Origin: an uncultured Porphyromonadaceae bacterium
GTDB lineage: Bacteria > Bacteroidota > Bacteroidia > Bacteroidales > Muribaculaceae
Length of the DNA stretch: 9,795 bases
Direction: 5' to 3'
Assembly: GCA_937901905.1 (NCBI GenBank)
Contig: CALDIF010000041.1
Location: forward strand, 1-9,795
Shown here one piece after another: positions 6,310 through 9,795 of this stretch. Numbering within the stretch: position 1 is the stretch's first letter; each line of letters opens with the position of its first letter. Below the pieces are notes generated by a model. It saw nothing but the letters and a program-made list of their open reading frames with translations. It had not been told where the DNA came from and made no database searches. The translations under genes were made by a program, and so were the position numbers.

Positions 6310-7816
6310 AAGTCTCAATAAAATCTTTTGCTAAATCAGTTAATTGGTTGTCATTACCAATGTATTTCAAATCCTGCAAAAAGTTAAAAAGAGAGTTTAT
6401 TCTTGGGGTTGTCTCGCTAGGATAGCGCATTTCGACCAAATAAACCCTGCCGTCTTCGTTTATAAACTTACGAAGGTCATCATTATTAGTTCCTGTCTTT
6501 CTCAAAGCAACAAAGATATGCTGATTCATAATATTGGGTAGCAACTTATCAAGAAAGATTTCTATAGTATTGTCAAGGTAATGACCGACATATAACTTGA
6601 TCCCCTGCCCAAATATGCCACGTTGCTGGCTAAGGTTATTATTGACTTCAAATCGATCTATATCTTCCTTATTCGACTCGTATTCTTTATAAAGCCGAAT
6701 AAGTAGCCTTATAGCTAATGCGCTGGCTTCGACATAATCTCGCTTTTTGATAATGTTTTTTAAATCCTCAAAAGCGTTACCGATATCCTGTGTGACTTGC
6801 TCTTTCAGTTGTGAGATGGGCTTAGCTTTATCCAAATCGTCAAGCCTTAACAGTAGTGATTTTTTTGTCTCCTGCAATAGCGTGGGAACTGCAGGGTTGT
6901 TTAGGTTGTCAATCTCGCTGAGTAATAAACTAAATATGCTCTCGATGCAATAATGCAGCACTTCGCATAAATGATAGAAATACCAGCCGAATGAGGCATT
7001 TATATCTTTATTGACATGGGTAAATCTATGCTTCACAAAATCATCAACGATTACACCGCTTTCTATATCTTTTAGAAATAGAAATATGGTTTCACGTCTT
7101 AATGTCGATTTGCAACTGTCGGGCTTAATGAGCATGTTATTAAGAGTTTCCCATTCAGGTGAGCCGACAATGATCCGGTTAAGCATCAAAGGCCGGAACT
7201 CAACTAGCTGTTCCGTTCTAAGAATTCCGGTTAGCAGACAATTAACGAAGTTGTTTCTTGTTTGCTCATCAACACTTTCTCGAACATCCGAAGCTAGTAC
7301 TTTCCCTTTTTCAAGAAGATAGAATCTCATGTCTTGTTCTAACTTGACAAGCTCATAGAAGATTAATGAACCAAGATAATACTGACCAAAAGCTCCCGTT
7401 CTCAAACTCCAATAACGTTTGTCAATTGAAACCTCATAGTCCGCTCCATCAGGCAAGTAATATGAGCCATCATCAAGACGTGTTTCTTTTTGACTGTCAA
7501 TATAATTAGTTCCTACCACAGCTCTAACACCTTTCCCATACATGAGAATGGCCATCGCTAACTCAAAACGTCTTATGAAATTATATTGATGAACTTTTTG
7601 TGGAGATTTTTTATCTAAGCGGTCATACTCATCAAGTAGCCAACAATATAGGCTATAATAACGGATGTGCCCCGTAAGGTTTGTCAGTCCTGGCAGTAAC
7701 ACGCTATAGGTCGCTACAGAACTATTCTGAATACCCATCGGGTCACGCCCAGACTTGAAACCCTCATTTGATGCCCAGTAGACATCTGTTATATTATTTG
7801 TTTTATATTGTGGCAT
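6296..7816 (-). CDS. 506-aa protein of unknown function, partner of the PLD protein
   Basis: No named family recognised. The N-terminus holds a distinctive stretch at about residues 13-64 (YWASNEGFKSGRDPMGIQ, then LLPGLTNLTGHIRYYSLYCW) that looks like a conserved signature. The rest is largely helical with few charged-loop insertions, including a likely coiled-coil stretch near LLLRLDDLDKAKPISQLKEQV. No membrane helix, nucleotide-binding P-loop or nuclease motif is apparent, so a scaffold, sensor or DNA-binding role is as likely as an enzymatic one. The ATG at 7814-7816 lies 6 bp behind the shrunken DUF262 gene, and the stop lies inside the PLD coding region. This coupling is the strongest hint that it works in a complex with the PLD protein. 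Composition is AT-rich, like the PLD gene. Confidence 0.88.
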   Translation of the reverse strand: MPQYKTNNITDVYWASNEGFKSGRDPMGIQNSSVATYSVLLPGLTNLTGHIRYYSLYCWLLDEYDRLDKKSPQKVHQYNFIRRFELAMAILMYGKGVRAVVGTNYIDSQKETRLDDGSYYLPDGADYEVSIDKRYWSLRTGAFGQYYLGSLIFYELVKLEQDMRFYLLEKGKVLASDVRESVDEQTRNNFVNCLLTGILRTEQLVEFRPLMLNRIIVGSPEWETLNNMLIKPDSCKSTLRRETIFLFLKDIESGVIVDDFVKHRFTHVNKDINASFGWYFYHLCEVLHYCIESIFSLLLSEIDNLNNPAVPTLLQETKKSLLLRLDDLDKAKPISQLKEQVTQDIGNAFEDLKNIIKKRDYVEASALAIRLLIRLYKEYESNKEDIDRFEVNNNLSQQRGIFGQGIKLYVGHYLDNTIEIFLDKLLPNIMNQHIFVALRKTGTNNDDLRKFINEDGRVYLVEMRYPSETTPRINSLFNFLQDLKYIGNDNQLTDLAKDFIETYGKE

Positions 7817-7822
7817 TTTATT

Positions 7823-8200
7823 TTATCGTGAGGGAATAAGTTTGTTCACTGTTTCTTGTGAGGGCATCTGGTCGTTGAACACAGTGCGGAAGAACGCGCA
7901 GCCGCCTCCGGCGTTGGTCAGCGGTATGCGCCCAATATTCAAACGGGTGAACAGCGAGATGGCATCCTTGTCCTCGACATTTTGTACCTCGTACCAAATG
8001 AAACGGACATTGCCGTCGTCGCGTTTGCGGACTACCACAGGCTGGAGACAATACGGCTTATCGCCGTTGTCCATGATGTCATTAAGGAGCGTTTCGACCT
8101 GCTTACGCTCCCAACGATAGCCGCGTTGGTAGCTTGGGATGATAAATTCACCCTCAATCTCACCAACAAGCTTATCTTCCAATGATATCTCCTTTGTCAT
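7823..8200 (-). pseudogene. internally deleted DUF262 (GmrS-like) gene remnant, 125 codons
   Basis: DUF262 proteins (GmrS, SspE N-terminal and relatives) use a DGQQR motif to bind or hydrolyse nucleotides and act in modification-dependent DNA restriction. Residues 1-60 match the family's start well (IPSYQRGYRWERKQVETLL, YCLQPVVV). After KRDDGNV (about residue 65) the sequence jumps to WYEV and ISLFTRLNIGRIPLTNA (about 69-97). In intact members this block lies well after the DGQQR region, so that whole section is missing. After residue 97 the expected 'ELxKALFL' continuation is replaced by a glycine-rich, GC-rich tail ending LIPSR. Family members usually run to several hundred residues. The frame is still open and preceded by promoter and operator sequences, so a short protein may be made, but DGQQR chemistry is lost. 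It heads operon A, 6 bp before the 506-aa gene. Confidence 0.75.
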
Positions 8201-8236
8201 ATAATAAAGATGTTGATTTTTTGCTCTGCAGGGCTA

Positions 8237-8261
8237 CAAAGGTACATAAAATCCGTGTACC
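8237..8261 (-). promoter_or_regulatory. possible second promoter with a divergent operator ahead of operon A
   Basis: The minus strand reads TACCTTTG at 8244-8237, a TAnnTTTG match 37 bp before the DUF262 start. It overlaps a 6-bp inverted repeat, GGTACA (8241-8246) and TGTACC (8256-8261), with a 9-bp spacer. On the minus strand the stretch GTAC-CG-TTATG-TAC resembles the main operator with two extra bases. It may be a decayed or alternative site for the same regulator. Confidence 0.4.
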
Positions 8262-8299
8262 TGTGGCCATTATTTCGATAAAGTTTCTCGTTTCGGCTG

Positions 8300-8307
8300 C
8301 AAAGTTA
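8300..8307 (-). promoter_or_regulatory. Bacteroidetes -7 promoter element of operon A
   Basis: The minus strand reads TAACTTTG followed by CA, identical over ten bases to the operon B element at 2899-2906. It lies 99 bp before the DUF262 start, leaving a leader of roughly 90 nt that contains the second promoter-like element. No TTTG -33 box is visible because the operator occupies that position. Confidence 0.7.
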
Positions 8308-8317
8308 CAATACAAGT

Positions 8318-8334
8318 GTACCATAACGCGGTAC
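8318..8334. promoter_or_regulatory. inverted-repeat operator of operon A (copy 2), candidate WYL-regulator site
   Basis: The plus strand reads GTACCATAACGCGGTAC, the same 5-7-5 inverted repeat as copy 1 with one base changed in the spacer. The distance to the -7 element is exactly 10 bp, as in copy 1, while the 10 intervening bases differ. Conservation of repeat and spacing with divergence between them points to a functional protein site rather than a duplicated segment. Confidence 0.72.
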
Positions 8335-8346
8335 GGATTAGAAATA

Positions 8347-8388
8347 ATTAAGTCCAATCGCAATATGATTTGACGAGTTGGACTTAAT
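8347..8388. repeat. perfect 11-bp inverted repeat downstream of the recombinase remnant
   Basis: ATTAAGTCCAA (8347-8357) and TTGGACTTAAT (8378-8388) are perfect complements around a 20-nt loop. The repeat lies 32 bp past the recombinase stop and 13 bp upstream of the operon A operator. It could be the recombinase gene's terminator, although the stem is AT-rich and only a weak T-rich tail follows on the minus strand. It could also be part of an attachment site used by the lost element. Neither is proven. Confidence 0.55.
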
Positions 8389-8420
8389 GTGCTTGCTTTA
8401 AGAGGATAGACGAAACTTAA

Positions 8421-8600
8421 TCACTTGCCGAGCGACCTGAATATTCGGTTGATGCACTTTTGTTTCTGTTCCGGGTTGGGGTGAACGTAGAGGTTGAGCG
8501 TTGTGCCAATGTTGGCATGTCCGAGGATGACACTCACGGTCTTGTAGTCGCAGTTGCTCTTGATGCAACGTGTGGCGAAGCTGTGGCGCAAGCCGTGGTG
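8421..8600 (-). pseudogene. C-terminal fragment of a tyrosine recombinase (integrase)
   Basis: The minus strand encodes 59 codons plus stop of the catalytic end of a tyrosine recombinase: HGLRHSFATR (box II His-x-x-Arg), LGHANIGTTLNLYVHP with the second conserved His and the nucleophilic Tyr, then a short basic tail ending RSLGK. A TGA sits directly before the first His (8601-8603). Another frame upstream reads SKLLTP, which is what usually precedes HGLRH in this family, so a small indel of about two bases probably broke the frame at 8594-8603. Farther upstream no recombinase sequence is seen. The fragment cannot make an active enzyme because the N-terminal domain and the first catalytic Arg are absent. 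It marks an old mobile-element boundary. Confidence 0.85.
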
Positions 8601-8721
8601 TCAGCAGTTTGCTCGACTGTGATTTCATCAAAGGTCACCTGTGTTCTCTCCTCTTTAACGGTGGTTTCGGTTGCATGCCAACAATTCCAGCCCAATGAGT
8701 GGCAGGGTTCAAAAAAAATCG

Positions 8722-8729
8722 TACATTTG
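8722..8729 (+). promoter_or_regulatory. -7 promoter element of the methyltransferase gene
   Basis: TACATTTG on the plus strand matches TAnnTTTG and lies 23 bp before the methyltransferase ATG, giving a leader of roughly 15-20 nt. An A-run (8711-8718) lies just upstream. No GTACC inverted repeat is present here, so this gene is probably outside the WYL-controlled set. Confidence 0.6.
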
Positions 8730-8752
8730 CAGTCTGAAAATCAAACTATTCG

Positions 8753-9607
8753 ATGGAACAATCTACAATACCCGGCAAATATACCTCTCTCACAGGCGAG
8801 CAGGAAAACCGACGGCTCGACATTCAGAATCGTGCCCTTGGTCATTTCGACCGCGACATATATTTGAACATACTTGGAAAGTATCGTCAACCGATTATTC
8901 TTGACGTGGGCTGTGGGACAGGCGCAATGATGGGTCATATCCTCGCCGACATTCCATCGCACTTCTTTGTGGGAATAGACAAGATGCCACAGCAAATAGA
9001 GCTTGCCCGGCGGAATGTGCGGGATGGGATATTCCGTACAGCCGATGTGGAGCGAGAAGGTTTCCTCTCAACCATGAAGACTATAATGGAGGAATGTAAA
9101 ATCAAATGTTTTGACGTGATCAACTGCTCGATGGTCATCATGCACTTGACTGATCCGATATCGGTGTTGGCGCACCTCAAGCCCCTGCTCGACCCCGGCG
9201 GAACGCTCATCGTGCGCGACATCGACGACGGACTGCAATATGCCTGGCCTGATGCCGGAGGACGCTTTGCTCGGCTCTTCGACATCATCGCTCGCGACGC
9301 ACGCATGGGTGACCGTCATTGTGGGAGAAAGATATTCAGTTATCTTAAAAATGCCGGATTTCAAACAGTACGGCTCAACCGTGCCGGTCTCTCCACCGCC
9401 TCAATCGACGATAAATTGCTACTCTATAAGTTGGCTATCCCTACTATGCTGCATTATATGGAGCAACGCCACCTCAAAGAACCCGATAATGCGCAATGGA
9501 AAGTCGACTATGAGTGGTTCCGCGACAACATCTGCGATATGGAGCAGTCATTCCACAATGATGACTTCATCTTCTCGGCAGGGTTTATGAACTTCACAGC
9601 CGAATAG
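8753..9607 (+). CDS. class I SAM-dependent methyltransferase
   Basis: This 284-aa cytoplasmic protein has a Rossmann methyltransferase domain over about residues 45-165. Motif I is ILDVGCGTGAMM, the SAM-binding glycine loop. Motif II is FVGIDKM, whose acidic residue should hold the SAM ribose. Motif IV-like is FDVINCSMVIMHL, and post-motif is LLDPGGTLIVRDID. The C-terminal 120 residues are family-specific, with HYMEQRHLKEPDNAQWKVDYEW and an aromatic end. The motifs resemble small-molecule methyltransferases (UbiE/Methyltransf_25 type) more than DNA methylases: no DPPY or PCQ motif is seen, so a restriction-modification role is unlikely. Substrate unknown. The ATG at 8753 follows a TAnnTTTG element. 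It runs divergently from the operons and lies beyond the recombinase stub, so it probably belongs to the older chromosomal backbone. Confidence 0.9.
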   Translation: MEQSTIPGKYTSLTGEQENRRLDIQNRALGHFDRDIYLNILGKYRQPIILDVGCGTGAMMGHILADIPSHFFVGIDKMPQQIELARRNVRDGIFRTADVEREGFLSTMKTIMEECKIKCFDVINCSMVIMHLTDPISVLAHLKPLLDPGGTLIVRDIDDGLQYAWPDAGGRFARLFDIIARDARMGDRHCGRKIFSYLKNAGFQTVRLNRAGLSTASIDDKLLLYKLAIPTMLHYMEQRHLKEPDNAQWKVDYEWFRDNICDMEQSFHNDDFIFSAGFMNFTAE

Positions 9608-9735
9608 TGGAATTAACTGCCTACTAGAGTGCGTCTCACACATTTGCCAACGTTGCTTTGCAGCCATTGGTCGGCAAAAGACATCAAAAAAAACATCTTG
9701 TTAGGATGGCCTCATGGTGGTTTGTTACAAGTCGG

Positions 9736-9795
9736 CTATGATTTGCGGTATTCTCCGGGTGTCATGCCGGTTTCACTCTTGAAGAACTTGGAGAA
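9736..9795 (-). CDS. C-terminal end of an AraC-family transcriptional regulator (cut by the window edge)
   Basis: The minus strand from the right edge reads FSKFFKSETGMTPGEYRKS then TAG. This is the hallmark end of the AraC/XylS helix-turn-helix domain (consensus FSxxFKxxxGxTPxxYR), covering the second recognition helix and the Pro-x-x-Tyr-Arg signature. Everything upstream lies outside the window, so ligand and targets are unknown. It converges on the methyltransferase gene across a 128-bp gap (9608-9735) in which I see no gene and no convincing terminator. Confidence 0.85.
   Translation of the reverse strand, partial: FSKFFKSETGMTPGEYRKS

Noticed and set aside
7818..8051. 77-codon frame overlapping the DUF262 remnant
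   Set aside because: A different frame carries the DUF262 signatures; this one has a composition typical of an off-frame translation.
8398..8631. 77-codon minus-strand frame over the recombinase remnant
   Set aside because: It is out of frame with the clear HGLRHSFATR and GHANIGTTLNLYVHP recombinase motifs; only its SKLLTP start may belong to the original gene.
8753..9607. Methyltransferase as a DNA modification partner of the PLD system
   Set aside because: It lacks DPPY/NPPY or cytosine-methylase motifs, is divergent, has a promoter without the shared operator, and lies beyond the recombinase stub.
1..9795. CRISPR array, tRNA or rRNA genes
   Set aside because: No regularly spaced repeats, cloverleaf-like sequences or rRNA signatures were seen on either strand.

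Overview
The window looks like an accessory island in a Bacteroidales chromosome (Bacteroides/Prevotella/Muribaculaceae-like). The evidence is four or more TAnnTTTG-type -7 promoter elements, genes that mostly lack Shine-Dalgarno sequences, a Bacteroidetes-style tyrosine-recombinase tail and an AraC-type regulator end. The genus cannot be fixed from the sequence. There are no rRNA, tRNA or CRISPR features.

Layout. Positions 1-147 hold a short, uncertain gene end on the plus strand. From 148 to 8200 every gene is on the minus strand. Read in the direction of transcription, operon A (8200 to 2959) is: a shrunken DUF262 (GmrS-like) gene, a 506-aa protein of unknown function, a 793-aa phospholipase D-superfamily protein with two HKD-type active-site halves, and a WYL-domain transcription regulator. 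These genes are separated by 6 bp, -14 bp (overlap) and 9 bp. Operon B (2856 to 148) follows: a HIRAN-domain protein, a RelA/SpoT-type HD hydrolase, a 251-aa unknown, a 57-aa unknown and a 220-aa AT-rich unknown. Upstream of operon A lie an 11-bp-arm inverted repeat and a broken tyrosine recombinase (8421-8600). Then come a divergent SAM-dependent methyltransferase gene (plus strand, 8753-9607) with its own TAnnTTTG element, and the last 19 codons of an AraC-family regulator (minus strand, 9736-9795).

Main result. Operons A and B carry the same promoter module. A 17-bp inverted repeat (GTACC-N7-GGTAC, 16 of 17 bases identical between the two copies) sits exactly 10 bp upstream of an identical TAACTTTGCA element. 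The only DNA-binding regulator encoded between the two copies is the WYL protein. WYL regulators such as BrxR and CapW are known to bind inverted repeats in front of phage-defence operons. I infer a two-operon defence locus under one WYL regulator, with a PLD-type nuclease plus the 506-aa partner as likely effector core and HIRAN/alarmone-hydrolase genes as a co-regulated arm. I do not recognise this gene set as a named defence system.

Decay and transfer. The DUF262 gene has lost the region containing its hallmark DGQQR motif, along with most of its C-terminus. The recombinase is a C-terminal stub with a stop just upstream of the HxLRH motif. Composition is mosaic: the PLD, 506-aa and 220-aa genes are AT-rich, whereas the WYL gene is GC-rich. 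This fits an island built in pieces and partly eroded.
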